Source: CAZNQW01 sp964575225
GTDB lineage: Bacteria > Chloroflexota > Anaerolineae > JAAYZQ01
NCBI GenBank assembly: GCA_964575225.1
Contig: CAZNQW010000001.1
Location: 1 to 61,391, forward strand
DNA: 61,391 nt
Direction: 5' to 3'
Shown here: in pieces, positions 42,944-51,487 of the stretch
Position numbering within the stretch: position 1 is the first letter of the stretch
Layout: every line of letters begins with the position of its first letter
Translations under genes and position numbers: made by a program
The notes under the pieces: generated by a model
Database searches by the model: none
Told to the model about the DNA's origin: nothing
What the model saw: the letters and a program-made list of their open reading frames with translations, nothing else

Positions 42944-43519
42944 ATGCAGCGCATCCGTGTGGCCGAAAGGTGTGAGCGATGCCCCGAACTGGCCGCCAAC
43001 CGGCAGTGCATCGTCCATGGCTATGGGGCGCCCGACGCGCGGGTATGCTGGATCGGCGAGGCGCCTGGGTACAAGGGCGGAGATCGGACCGGCATCCCCT
43101 TTACGCGAGACCGGTCGGGCGTGAGACTTCAGCGGCTCTTGATCGACCTGGGGCTTTCGACCGAGGCCGATCCCCGCGCCGAGCGCCCTCACCTTCGCTG
43201 CTTTGTGACCAACGTCGTCCGCTGCAACCCGCCTGCCAACCGCACGCCCCGGTCAAACGAGATTGAGAATTGTCTCCCCTATCTGTGGCAAGAGCTGGAC
43301 TTGCTGCGGCCCTCTATCGTGGTGCCCATCGGCAACGTGGCGTTGCAAGCTATCTTTCCGCGACTGATTGGCCCGTCCCCTCTCACCATCTCGCAGGTCC
43401 ATGCCCGCGTTTTTTCTGCCAACGGCGTGACCGTCGTGCCTCTACGCCACCCGGCGCGGATCTCCAACGCCGACCTGGACCGCTTCCGACAGGTGATGGC
43501 GGCTTTTTTGCCGGTCTAG
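42944..43519 (+). CDS. Uracil-DNA glycosylase superfamily protein, Fe-S type with variant motif A
   Basis: A 191-residue protein of the family 4/5 UDG type. The four iron-sulfur cysteines fit: C10 and C13 (CERC), then C94 and C110 with the same 15-residue spacing as family 4. Motif A begins normally, GEAPG, but continues YKGGDRTGIPF where family 4 has an Glu-Asp pair before GxPF; motif B region reads PLRHPAR instead of HPS. It may excise uracil or another damaged base. It closes the dcd-cupin operon. Confidence 0.83.
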   Translation: MQRIRVAERCERCPELAANRQCIVHGYGAPDARVCWIGEAPGYKGGDRTGIPFTRDRSGVRLQRLLIDLGLSTEADPRAERPHLRCFVTNVVRCNPPANRTPRSNEIENCLPYLWQELDLLRPSIVVPIGNVALQAIFPRLIGPSPLTISQVHARVFSANGVTVVPLRHPARISNADLDRFRQVMAAFLPV

Positions 43520-43530
43520 AGGATGTCGGG

Positions 43531-43560
43531 AGAAAAAGACCGCCCCCATCTTGGGGGCGG
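43531..43560 (-). terminator. Intrinsic terminator of the CHAT gene
   Basis: A 9-bp stem CCGCCCCCA/TGGGGGCGG with a 3-base loop; on the minus strand it is followed by TCTTTTTCT, about 50 bases after the CHAT stop. Confidence 0.88.
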
Positions 43561-43607
43561 CGAGCGTTCTTCCTGGTGCTTTTGTCGGTCTGGCAGAGGC
43601 CCTGCCG

Positions 43608-46600
43608 TTATCCGCTTCCGGCGGCGCCCGACGTGCTGGTTGCGGTGGCCGTGGGCAACGAACCGGACCACAGCTCGCACGCGGCATCCAGGCCGGCATC
43701 GGCGATCTTTTTCGCGGCAATGGTGGCCAACACAATGGCCACCGCGGGCACCTCGGCCGCATTGGCGACCAGGGTGGGCGCCAGCGCCACCGCCAGGATC
43801 TTGATTCCCTCGCTCAGGGCCTCCATGAGTTGATCCCGTTCTTCGCTGGGATGGCAGAGCAGGCGGTAGAGCTGCGGCTCGAGCTTGTCCCACCACTTTT
43901 GGCCCAGGGCCTTCATGTTGGCCGTCCATTCAGGGCCGGCCCGGGTATCCCAGGCAAAGACGTTCTCGGGCGGCGCCCACATCCCCAACTCATCGTGGGC
44001 CAGGCCATGCTGAGCAGCTTTGACCCGCGCTGCCAGGGTGAGCAACAGCCCATCCATATCGTTCTGCCACAGGGATTCTACTGCCTGCAACCGTTCCTGA
44101 TCTTGGCTCGGGCGGGTGGCAGCCGGGGTAGCCGGCGGGGTTGCCAAAGAGGTTTCTGGTCGGAGCGAGAGCAGCGGCCGGCTCAGCTTGAGGTCGGCGT
44201 CGCAATAGAGGGTATAGGCCAGCGCCAACGGATTGCCCTGTTCCAGATAGTGACGGCGCAGGGCCATCAGAGCCTCACCGGCGGGCCTGCCCGCCAAAAA
44301 GAAGGTGAGAAAGCTGCGGGCAAATTCATCGGCGAACAGGGTGTTCATGGCGCACTCGGTGCCCATCACCGCGCGGGCGCCGCGTTTGATGAAAAAGGGC
44401 ACGAACCCGTCCGAGATGGAAGGCAGAACCTGCGCCGATTCGCACATGTTCAAAAAGACCAAGGGGTGGTTGGTGAGCCTGTCGGGCACCAACTCCTTGA
44501 GCATCGTCAAGGGCAAGCGCCCGTGCGTCAGCCGCAGCCAGGAATCACTGACGTCAAAGAGGTCGTCCAGGTGGTCGCGGATCGACTGGGGTCGGGTGGT
44601 AGGGTTGGACGCCGCAAGATGGGAAAAGTGCTGGACCAGTTCGGTATCGATCTGGATGTCGGTGGCCACCCGCTCGGTGTAGCCGTGACAGAAAAAGTAA
44701 TAGATGTCGCGGTTGGCCTCTTGGAGAGCTTGGATCATGGTCCGGCGTTCGGTCAAGATCTCGGCGTTGACCCGGTGGTTGGTCTGGGCATTCAGACTGT
44801 TGAAAAAGGCTCGCTGCTTCTCCACGCCCTTGAGGCGTTCGTACAACCCCACGCTGACGCGCAGCGGATGGTTGGTCGCCACCGCCGGCACCACCTCGCG
44901 ATAGGTATCCAGCATCTCGGCCGTCAGCAGCACCAGGTTATAGCGCCAACCCCAAAACTTGGTCACGTCGATCGTCTTGTCGTCGGCCCAGGGTTGTTCG
45001 GTGTACACCAGACTCCAGGGAAAGACAAAATCGCCGGCCAGATCGATGATCTGGAGCGTGGAGCCATCGGCTAGATTGGTCTCCATCCACTCTCTCAGGG
45101 TTTCGGCCGATCCGTCGTCAAAGAGCTTGAGGTAGAGCTGGCGGCCCACCTGAGCCAGCGCCCGAGTGGCCTTGCGAAAGGTCAGGACGTCCTGGGCCTG
45201 CAACAGGTCAAAGGTCTGTACCACGTTGTGAAGCTGGCGCCGGGCTTTGGTAATCAAGTGGGTCAGGTCGTCTCGCGTCAGCCGCACTGTGCACGAGAGT
45301 TGGACGGCTTCCTGGGCAGCCGCCTTGTCCGACCGGTCGGGATCGACCAGGAGGGTGAAGCGGTAGCGGTCGCTGCCATCGGGGGTGATGGTCAAGCTCA
45401 ACTCCTGAGGCCCCAACTTTTCCATCTCGGGGAATCCCGACACGCGGCTGTGGGTGAGCTGGGCAAACTGGGGGTGGGCGGTGTGAGCTCGCTCGCCTTC
45501 TGATACCACCTCCGCCTGGACGTGAAAGGTCTGCACCAGATAGGTCCGGTAATACACGCAGACCCACAGATCGGCCAGGTCCTCGCCGCGGCTGTATTGC
45601 AGAGGCCGGACCGGAATGCGAACCCATTCGGTATCCCCGTCGGCCGGCAGCCACAGATCGCGGGTCGGGTTGGGGATGTCGAACGATTCGGACGAGACCG
45701 AGATATAGAGAAGCGCCGGTTTCAGCGGTTCGACGATGGCGTGGGGACCACTCGCAGTCCGGTTCCAGTCGACGATGGATTGCTCCAACAAACGCCCCAC
45801 GTTCACGGTCAGATGGTAGAGTTCGCCCTGGACCAGGGGCTTGGAGCGGGGGAACAGCCGCTCCTGGTCGTCTTCGAACCAGAGATTGACAAAGCGAGGC
45901 TCCCGGGTGGACCTCACTTCCCGCTCGTGTTTTTCCAGAAAAGAGGGCTCGGCAGAAAAAAGGTCGGGGGTTGGGCCGGATGGCGCCGGCTCCTGGCTGG
46001 TGACAAGCTCTTCCACATGGCGGTGGAGTTCCTGGGTCGGTACCAGGCCGATGGGCGCCCCTTTGTTGTCGGTGAGTACCAGAAACCGGCCACTACCAAT
46101 CAGCTCCTGCGCCTGCTGCACCCCCATGGCTTCAAAGGGCCGGTCGATGGCTGGCCTCAAGAAGCGGCGAAAGTGGCGCAGGGGCCGTGACCAGATGCTC
46201 CGCCCGCCCTTTCTCACGCCCTGGTTGAGATCCTGGGCGATGGCCACCCGAAAGGACTGGTCGCCCATATCGACTATCACATAGGCGCCTTGGGGGTTTT
46301 GTAGCTTTTTGAGGTCGCTGGCCACTTGGGCCAGCGTTGTGTCGGCGGTGGCTGCCACAAACTCGGTGTCGGTCAGGGTGGAGAGGGGCAGGGCTGTGTC
46401 GTAGAAGTCAAAGGCGCCGTGGGGTCTGGACGGATAAGAGACATCGGTCATCACCAAGCCGGCGTATTCACCGTTCTGTAGGACGATGGCATACCCCCCG
46501 TGCTTGCGAGCCTGGCGCACGGCATCCTGGTCCTCCATCTGACTCTGTTCGATACCGGCTTGCAACCGAAAGATCCCCAGTTCTTTCAGGGTCCGGTTGA

Positions 46601-46811
46601 GGGCAGCGGGCCCCTTGTCCCAGACCAGAGGTTGAATGGCATGAACCGGCGCGGCTGCATAGCGATCGTCGTCGCTATACACCAGGACAAAGGCCTGCCA
46701 TTTGTTCTTGATCTCGGGTCGCTGTAGCCGCTCGCGAACCTTTCCCAGCGTTTCGTCAAGAGTTGCCCAGACAAACTCGGGCTTTTTTATCAGATCGAGT
46801 GATAAGGCCAT
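43608..46811 (-). CDS. CHAT-domain (caspase-like) protein with CBS-like N-terminal repeats
   Basis: A 1067-residue protein. Residues about 1-270 contain three or four CBS-like repeats (for example 16-62, 150-200 and 225-268), suggesting ligand sensing. A middle beta-rich part (about 300-500) is followed by the CHAT protease domain (about 580-880): the catalytic His is H709 in YYFFCHGY and the Cys is C790 in LVFLNMCESA, with a preceding FPWSLVY strand and GARAVMGTE after it. Residues about 1000-1038 are an apolar helix before a Ser/Thr/Gly-rich tail. CHAT proteins cut specific partners after activation, as in bacterial immunity; no partner or target is adjacent. A TTGGCA/TATAAT promoter precedes it. 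Confidence 0.82.
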   Translation of the reverse strand: MALSLDLIKKPEFVWATLDETLGKVRERLQRPEIKNKWQAFVLVYSDDDRYAAAPVHAIQPLVWDKGPAALNRTLKELGIFRLQAGIEQSQMEDQDAVRQARKHGGYAIVLQNGEYAGLVMTDVSYPSRPHGAFDFYDTALPLSTLTDTEFVAATADTTLAQVASDLKKLQNPQGAYVIVDMGDQSFRVAIAQDLNQGVRKGGRSIWSRPLRHFRRFLRPAIDRPFEAMGVQQAQELIGSGRFLVLTDNKGAPIGLVPTQELHRHVEELVTSQEPAPSGPTPDLFSAEPSFLEKHEREVRSTREPRFVNLWFEDDQERLFPRSKPLVQGELYHLTVNVGRLLEQSIVDWNRTASGPHAIVEPLKPALLYISVSSESFDIPNPTRDLWLPADGDTEWVRIPVRPLQYSRGEDLADLWVCVYYRTYLVQTFHVQAEVVSEGERAHTAHPQFAQLTHSRVSGFPEMEKLGPQELSLTITPDGSDRYRFTLLVDPDRSDKAAAQEAVQLSCTVRLTRDDLTHLITKARRQLHNVVQTFDLLQAQDVLTFRKATRALAQVGRQLYLKLFDDGSAETLREWMETNLADGSTLQIIDLAGDFVFPWSLVYTEQPWADDKTIDVTKFWGWRYNLVLLTAEMLDTYREVVPAVATNHPLRVSVGLYERLKGVEKQRAFFNSLNAQTNHRVNAEILTERRTMIQALQEANRDIYYFFCHGYTERVATDIQIDTELVQHFSHLAASNPTTRPQSIRDHLDDLFDVSDSWLRLTHGRLPLTMLKELVPDRLTNHPLVFLNMCESAQVLPSISDGFVPFFIKRGARAVMGTECAMNTLFADEFARSFLTFFLAGRPAGEALMALRRHYLEQGNPLALAYTLYCDADLKLSRPLLSLRPETSLATPPATPAATRPSQDQERLQAVESLWQNDMDGLLLTLAARVKAAQHGLAHDELGMWAPPENVFAWDTRAGPEWTANMKALGQKWWDKLEPQLYRLLCHPSEERDQLMEALSEGIKILAVALAPTLVANAAEVPAVAIVLATIAAKKIADAGLDAACELWSGSLPTATATSTSGAAGSG

Positions 46812-46849
46812 ATTTCTCTCCGTAAAATGTCTTGACTATCGTTTTCTAT

Positions 46850-46879
46850 ATTATACCACATATTTTCGAATTTTGCCAA
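46850..46879 (-). promoter_or_regulatory. Promoter of the CHAT gene
   Basis: TTGGCA (46879-46874) and TATAAT (46855-46850), 18 bases apart on the minus strand, about 40 bases from the ATG. Confidence 0.72.
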
Positions 46880-46884
46880 CCGAG

Positions 46885-46913
46885 TTGTCGAAACCGTGGG
46901 AATGTGGTACACT
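46885..46913 (+). promoter_or_regulatory. Promoter of the methyltransferase-amidotransferase operon
   Basis: TTGTCG (46885-46890) and TACACT (46908-46913), 17 bases apart; divergent from the CHAT promoter with only a few bases between the two -35 elements. Confidence 0.65.
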
Positions 46914-46956
46914 GGGCCGCAATCGCGCGTGAGCGCTGTAGATTTGAGGGGGAGAG

Positions 46957-47721
46957 ATGGATCCTTACGGGGACTATGCCTGGTTCTACGACCTGGATTA
47001 TGAGGGCATGGACGCGGATCTGCCCATGATCGACCAATTTGCCGCGCGCTGTGGCTCGCCGATCCTGGAACTGGCCTGCGGCACGGGCCGCGCCCTGCTA
47101 CCCCTAGCCCAACAAGGTCATCAGGTGGTGGGGGTGGATTTCTCGCCGGCGATGCTGGAACGAGCCCGGCAAAAGATCCGGGCGGCGGGGCTGGAGGACC
47201 GGGTCACCCTGGTCGAGCAGGACATGCGCCGGTTGGAACTTGAGCAGCGCTTTCATCTGGCCTTTGTCATCAGCAATTCGTTCCTCAGTTTGACCACCTT
47301 GGACGATCAATTGACCGCGCTGCGCGAGATTCGCCGCCATCTCATCCCGGGAGGTCTGCTGCTCCTCGATCAATTCAATCCCGATCTCGGCAGGCTGCTG
47401 GACGTGCCAGGCCGAGTGACCCTCAATAAGGTGGTGACCGATCCACAAACGGACCAGACCGTGGCCAAGTTCTTGACTCAGTCTGTGGATCTGGGGCAGC
47501 AACTCATCGACACGACCCTGATCCTCGATCGCATGGATGGCTCGGGGCGGATTCAGCGCACGATGTTTCCCTTTACGTTGCGCTACTTGTTCCGCGGCGA
47601 GCTAGAGTTGATGTTGCGGCACACCGGCTTTGCCGTGGAAGCGATCTATGGTTCGTACGAACTGGACGAATTTGGCAGCGACAGCGATCGGATGATTGCC
47701 GTCGCCCGCCGCCTTGACTGA
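46957..47721 (+). CDS. Class I SAM-dependent methyltransferase
   Basis: A 254-residue methyltransferase. It begins DPYGDYAWFYDLDYEGM, typical of small-molecule methyltransferases, with motif I ILELACGTGRALLPL (36-50), the acidic GVDFS after strand 2 and LIPGGLLLLDQF as motif III. The C-terminal antiparallel sheet with YGSYELDEFGSDSDR matches a common uncharacterised subfamily. GGGGGAGAG precedes the ATG. The amidotransferase lipoprotein gene follows by 23 bases. Confidence 0.88.
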   Translation: MDPYGDYAWFYDLDYEGMDADLPMIDQFAARCGSPILELACGTGRALLPLAQQGHQVVGVDFSPAMLERARQKIRAAGLEDRVTLVEQDMRRLELEQRFHLAFVISNSFLSLTTLDDQLTALREIRRHLIPGGLLLLDQFNPDLGRLLDVPGRVTLNKVVTDPQTDQTVAKFLTQSVDLGQQLIDTTLILDRMDGSGRIQRTMFPFTLRYLFRGELELMLRHTGFAVEAIYGSYELDEFGSDSDRMIAVARRLD

Positions 47722-47744
47722 ACAAGTTGGAAGGTAGATGCTTT

Positions 47745-48442
47745 GTGACAACGACGACCCGATCTGCATTGTTTACCCGTCGCCTTTTCCTGAAATGGGC
47801 CGGGGCTGCCACCTTGAGCCCGTTGCTGATCTCCTGCGGTCGAACGCCCGATCCGACCGTCGTATCGGGGCCCGAGGCCGAACCGACGCTTGGCCCATTG
47901 CCGAGCCGGGCGCCCACCGAAACCTCAACGCGAATGCCCACAGCCACAGCGACCTCCACATGGACGCCCACAGCCACGGCGACGCCGACGGAAACCTCCA
48001 CGCCTCCCGCAACTCCGACCGCTACATCGACCCCAACGGCTACCGCCACCGATACGCCGACGGCCACAGCCAACCCCGAGAGGCCGCTGCGCATCATTGC
48101 CCTCATCCACGGCCCGGCGCGCACACTGCCGTTGGACAATGTACTGAATCGCTTTGGAGTCACGCCCACAAACATCCGGGTGGATCGGGGCGATGCAGTG
48201 CCCGATCTGCGTGACTATGACGGCGTGCTTTTTGCCGGCGGCGAATATCGCCCCGAAGAGTTTGTCGATCCCCTCTTTGACAATGAGCAGGCGCGGATTC
48301 TGGAAGCTCTGGAAGCAGGGGTGCCGATCCTGGGCATCTGCCTGGGACATCAACTGTTGGTTCACTGGTTGGGTGGCGAGGTAAAGCGGGGGCAGTGGGA
48401 GGCAGGCTGGCTACCCATTATCGTCCACGAAGAGGGCCAGCG
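47745..48442 (+). CDS. Class I glutamine amidotransferase-like lipoprotein (cut by assembly gap)
   Basis: The N-terminus has a Tat-like motif RRLFLKWAG (R12, R13) and a lipobox LLISC (C31), so it is probably an exported lipoprotein. A linker of about 70 residues made almost wholly of Thr, Pro and Ala follows. The remaining domain is a GATase1 fold with the nucleophile elbow GICLGHQ and an oxyanion FAGGEYRPEE region, as in GuaA-like or gamma-glutamyl hydrolases. The catalytic His-Glu part falls in or beyond the 100-N gap. After the gap, bases 48543-48575 are open in the same frame and end in TAG, which may be its C-terminus. Start GTG with GGAAGG upstream. Confidence 0.75.
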
Positions 48443-48542
48443 NNNNNNNNNNNNNNNNNNNNNNNNNNNNNNNNNNNNNNNNNNNNNNNNNNNNNNNNNN
48501 NNNNNNNNNNNNNNNNNNNNNNNNNNNNNNNNNNNNNNNNNN
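48443..48542. other. Assembly gap (100 N)
   Basis: Exactly 100 N, the conventional placeholder for a scaffold gap of unknown true length. It interrupts the amidotransferase gene. Confidence 1.
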
Positions 48543-48580
48543 GGCAATTTCCTCGAGGTGGTGCGCACGAGGTAGCGATC

Positions 48581-50896
48581 ATGCGGTGTGATGGGCGCTC
48601 TCTTGCCAGACTCGATCCCAAAGGCCTGATCCGCGCCTTGGCGGCTCTGTGGCTATTGGGGACGCTGGTGGGCTGTGGAGTCGATGCCCCATTCACTCCT
48701 GTGGCCGAGGTCGCCACTGCTGCCGAACCGCCAGCCACAGCGTCGCCGACGGCGCTTCCCACAGCAACGCCTTTGCCCACTGCATCGCCGACGGACGCGC
48801 CAACACCGACAGCGTCGCCCGTGGCGCTGCCTACGGCGCTGCCCACGGCGCTGCCCACGGCGCCGCCCTCACCCACGCCCACTCCCCTCCTGCCTGCCCT
48901 TTCGCCTGTGGTAGCGGGTCGGCCATTGCCCCTTTCCCTGTCCGGGCAGTTTGGCGCCAATGGCTACCTGACTGCGGGGATGGTGGCAACTCACGACTCG
49001 GGAACGCCGATCTATCTTGCGGCCTCCTTGGGCCGCCGCATCTATGCCCTGAACGATGGGGGCGAGATCCTGTGGGAGGTGTCAACGGCCAGCCCCGTCT
49101 ATGCGATGGCTCCGGTGGGGCCAGAGCGTGTGGCCGTCGGCGAGGATTCTGGGCACGTGACCTGGCTGACGCTGGCGGGGAAACGGGTGGCCCAGGCCGA
49201 CCTGGGCAGCCGGGTTGTCGCCCTGGCAGCCTGGCAGGAGGGGCTGCTGGCCGGCGGCTGGGATGAACGCCTGACCTATTTGGATTCGGAGGGGCAGGTG
49301 AGCTGGCAGGCCGACCTGCCCGGTCCGCTGGTTGGGTTGGCCGTGCAGTCTCAGCGAGCGCTGGCTGCGACTCTCACCGGTGGGTTGGCGGCCTTTGGAC
49401 CGGATGGCCAACCCATCTGGACCTACGAGCCTGTGGGGCCGGTCGCCGGGATCGGTTCCGTGCCAGGGGATCAGGCGGCCTTTTTGGCCTCGTTGCAGAG
49501 CGGCGATCTACTGGCGCTGGATCGGGACGGAGCCCTTCTTTGGCAGCGGACCCTATCCGAACGACCGGGCGGTGCGGTGGTGTGGCAGGTGGCCCCTTGG
49601 GTTGGGGAGGACGCAGCCCAGATCGCAGTGGGCGCCGGCGGACCCGAGCCACTGCTGGCGTTGTTGTCGGCCGAAGGTTCGGTCTTTTGGCGGGTAGCTC
49701 TGCCTGCCCCGGCCAACGCCATCGCCGCGGCGGATGTCGACCGGGACGGAGTCCAGGAGATTTTGGTCGGTCTGGCCAACGGCGAGCTACACGCCTACGA
49801 CGGCCAGGGCAGGCTGCGAGGCCAGGCTCATGCCGGGCTGCCCATCTGGGGGCTCGACGCCGAGGTCGAAGGCGCGATCCTGGTTCGGGCCGATGTGGTT
49901 GCCTGGTCCGTCCAAGGGCAATCGGGATCGGCCGCCGGGCCCTGGCTACCCCCACCCCCGATGGTCCCCCTTTCCTGGACGGCGCCCGTCTCGCCCACCG
50001 ACGACATGGAGGGGAGGGCGGTGCTGGCTTTTGTGGGCGACGTGGCCTTGGGCCGCTCCATGGAGTTCCAATTGCAGCAGCAGGGTGTGGCCTATCCCTG
50101 GGGCGGCATCGGATCCCTACTGCACGCCGCCGACCTGGCTGTGGCCAATCTCGAATGCGTGCTGACGACCGGGGGAAAGCCTTTGGACAAGCGCTATCTG
50201 ATCCGCGCCCATCCCCTGTGGGGCAGGTCGTTGCAGGCGGCCGGATTCGATCTGGTCAATGTGGCCAACAACCACATCTATGATTATGGGCAGCCCGGCG
50301 TCGATCAGACCCTCGAAACGCTGGAGGCGCTCGAGATCGCGGCCGTGGGGGCGGGCAGAAATCACGACGAGGCCCACCGCCCGGCCCTGTTCGAGGTGAA
50401 AGGGGTGCGGGTGGCGGTTTTGGGCTATGCCGCGGCCCGTTGGTACGGGTCCATCGACCTGCCCGCCACCGATCGAATCGCCTGGGCCGTGCCGGAACGG
50501 GTCGCTGCCGACGTGGCAGCCGCTCGGGGCGAGGCCGATGTGGTCGCCGTCCTGTTGCACGCAGGCACCGAGTACGCCAGCGAACCCTCTGCCGATCAGA
50601 TAGCCGTGGCCCACGCCGCCGTGGATGCCGGCGCCGACTTGGTGGTGGGTCACCACCCCCACGTCACCCAGACGGTGGAGCGCTACAAGCAGGGCCTCAT
50701 CGTGTACAGCCTGGGCGACGCGATGTTTGACATTCCTCGCCGGGCGGCCATGCTGGGCGATCTGCTGGAGGTGGAGGTCACCCGCGACGGGGTCGTCCAG
50801 GCAGAGCTGTGGCCCTTCTGGATCGAGGACGCCATCCGCCCTCGTTTCCTGGACGATGGCACGGGCGCCCCTCAGGTACGTGTTCTGCTTCCCTGA
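48581..50896 (+). CDS. CapA-family metallophosphatase-like lipoprotein with beta-propeller
   Basis: A 771-residue protein. A signal ends in the lipobox LVGC (C32), followed by a low-complexity Pro/Thr/Ala linker to about residue 105. Residues about 110-470 are a PQQ/WD-like propeller (repeats such as GRRIYALNDGGEILWEV and GRLRGQAHAG). Residues about 480-770 are the CapA poly-gamma-glutamate-synthesis domain of the calcineurin-like fold: FVGDVALGR, ANLECVLTT, NVANNHIYDYG, VVLLHAGTEY and VVGHHPHVTQ supply the metal ligands. GAGGT precedes the ATG at 48581. Cell-surface polymer or envelope function is likely; the propeller fusion is unusual. Confidence 0.88.
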   Translation: MRCDGRSLARLDPKGLIRALAALWLLGTLVGCGVDAPFTPVAEVATAAEPPATASPTALPTATPLPTASPTDAPTPTASPVALPTALPTALPTAPPSPTPTPLLPALSPVVAGRPLPLSLSGQFGANGYLTAGMVATHDSGTPIYLAASLGRRIYALNDGGEILWEVSTASPVYAMAPVGPERVAVGEDSGHVTWLTLAGKRVAQADLGSRVVALAAWQEGLLAGGWDERLTYLDSEGQVSWQADLPGPLVGLAVQSQRALAATLTGGLAAFGPDGQPIWTYEPVGPVAGIGSVPGDQAAFLASLQSGDLLALDRDGALLWQRTLSERPGGAVVWQVAPWVGEDAAQIAVGAGGPEPLLALLSAEGSVFWRVALPAPANAIAAADVDRDGVQEILVGLANGELHAYDGQGRLRGQAHAGLPIWGLDAEVEGAILVRADVVAWSVQGQSGSAAGPWLPPPPMVPLSWTAPVSPTDDMEGRAVLAFVGDVALGRSMEFQLQQQGVAYPWGGIGSLLHAADLAVANLECVLTTGGKPLDKRYLIRAHPLWGRSLQAAGFDLVNVANNHIYDYGQPGVDQTLETLEALEIAAVGAGRNHDEAHRPALFEVKGVRVAVLGYAAARWYGSIDLPATDRIAWAVPERVAADVAAARGEADVVAVLLHAGTEYASEPSADQIAVAHAAVDAGADLVVGHHPHVTQTVERYKQGLIVYSLGDAMFDIPRRAAMLGDLLEVEVTRDGVVQAELWPFWIEDAIRPRFLDDGTGAPQVRVLLP

Positions 50897-51016
50897 GGGC
50901 CAAAAACCAGGGATTCCCAGCGACCGGGTCCCTTTTGGAGCGCAGTGCCTTACCCAGGCATTGTCGTCACTTTGATGCGACAAATGTGATGACCCTGAGG
51001 ATGTGGTGAAACCTAC

Positions 51017-51045
51017 TTGGATTGTGGGCGGTCTTATGTTATAAT
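51017..51045 (+). promoter_or_regulatory. Promoter of the two-component operon
   Basis: TTGGAT (51017-51022) and a perfect TATAAT (51040-51045), 17 bases apart. Confidence 0.75.
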
Positions 51046-51082
51046 TAGTTTATAGAAAATGATACCCATGAGGAGGAAAGGC

Positions 51083-51475
51083 ATGGCGACAAAAGGCGAA
51101 ATTCTGATCATTGACGACGACCCCGATTTTTGCGAGATCGTCAAATCGACCCTGGAGGCCGATTCCTTCTCGGTCCGCTGCGCCAGCAATGGACCGCAGG
51201 GCCTGGCCATGATGCGCAAGCAGAAACCGGATCTGGTGATCTTGGACGTGATCCTGGTCATGCCCGATGAAGGGGTATACGTCAGCGACGAGATCGCCAA
51301 GGACCCCGAACTCCGTCAGATCCCGGTGGTGATGGTATCGAGCATCGTGTCCTCCGATCTCACAGGCCACTTTCCCACCGATCAGACACTTCACGTGCAC
51401 AAGTTTCTCGACAAACCGATCCCGATGCGCACACTGCTGGAGGTGGCCAACGATTTTATCCAACAGAAATCATAG
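51083..51475 (+). CDS. Single-domain response regulator
   Basis: A 130-residue receiver domain without output domain. The acidic pocket is D11/D12, the phosphoacceptor D55 (LVILDVIL) and the conserved lysine K111 (FLDKPI). The loop after D55 is longer than usual (MPDEGVYVSDEI). AGGAGGAAAGG fixes the ATG at 51083. The histidine kinase gene follows 12 bases later, so the two form a pair; with no DNA-binding domain, signalling must go through a phosphorelay or a protein target. Confidence 0.92.
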   Translation: MATKGEILIIDDDPDFCEIVKSTLEADSFSVRCASNGPQGLAMMRKQKPDLVILDVILVMPDEGVYVSDEIAKDPELRQIPVVMVSSIVSSDLTGHFPTDQTLHVHKFLDKPIPMRTLLEVANDFIQQKS

Positions 51476-51487
51476 CGAGTTCTCCAG

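Noticed and set aside
47930..48070. Tandem short repeats that look like a CRISPR or minisatellite
   Set aside because: They encode the Thr/Pro/Ala linker of the amidotransferase lipoprotein; there are no constant repeats with unique spacers. The same holds for 48720-48890 in the CapA gene.
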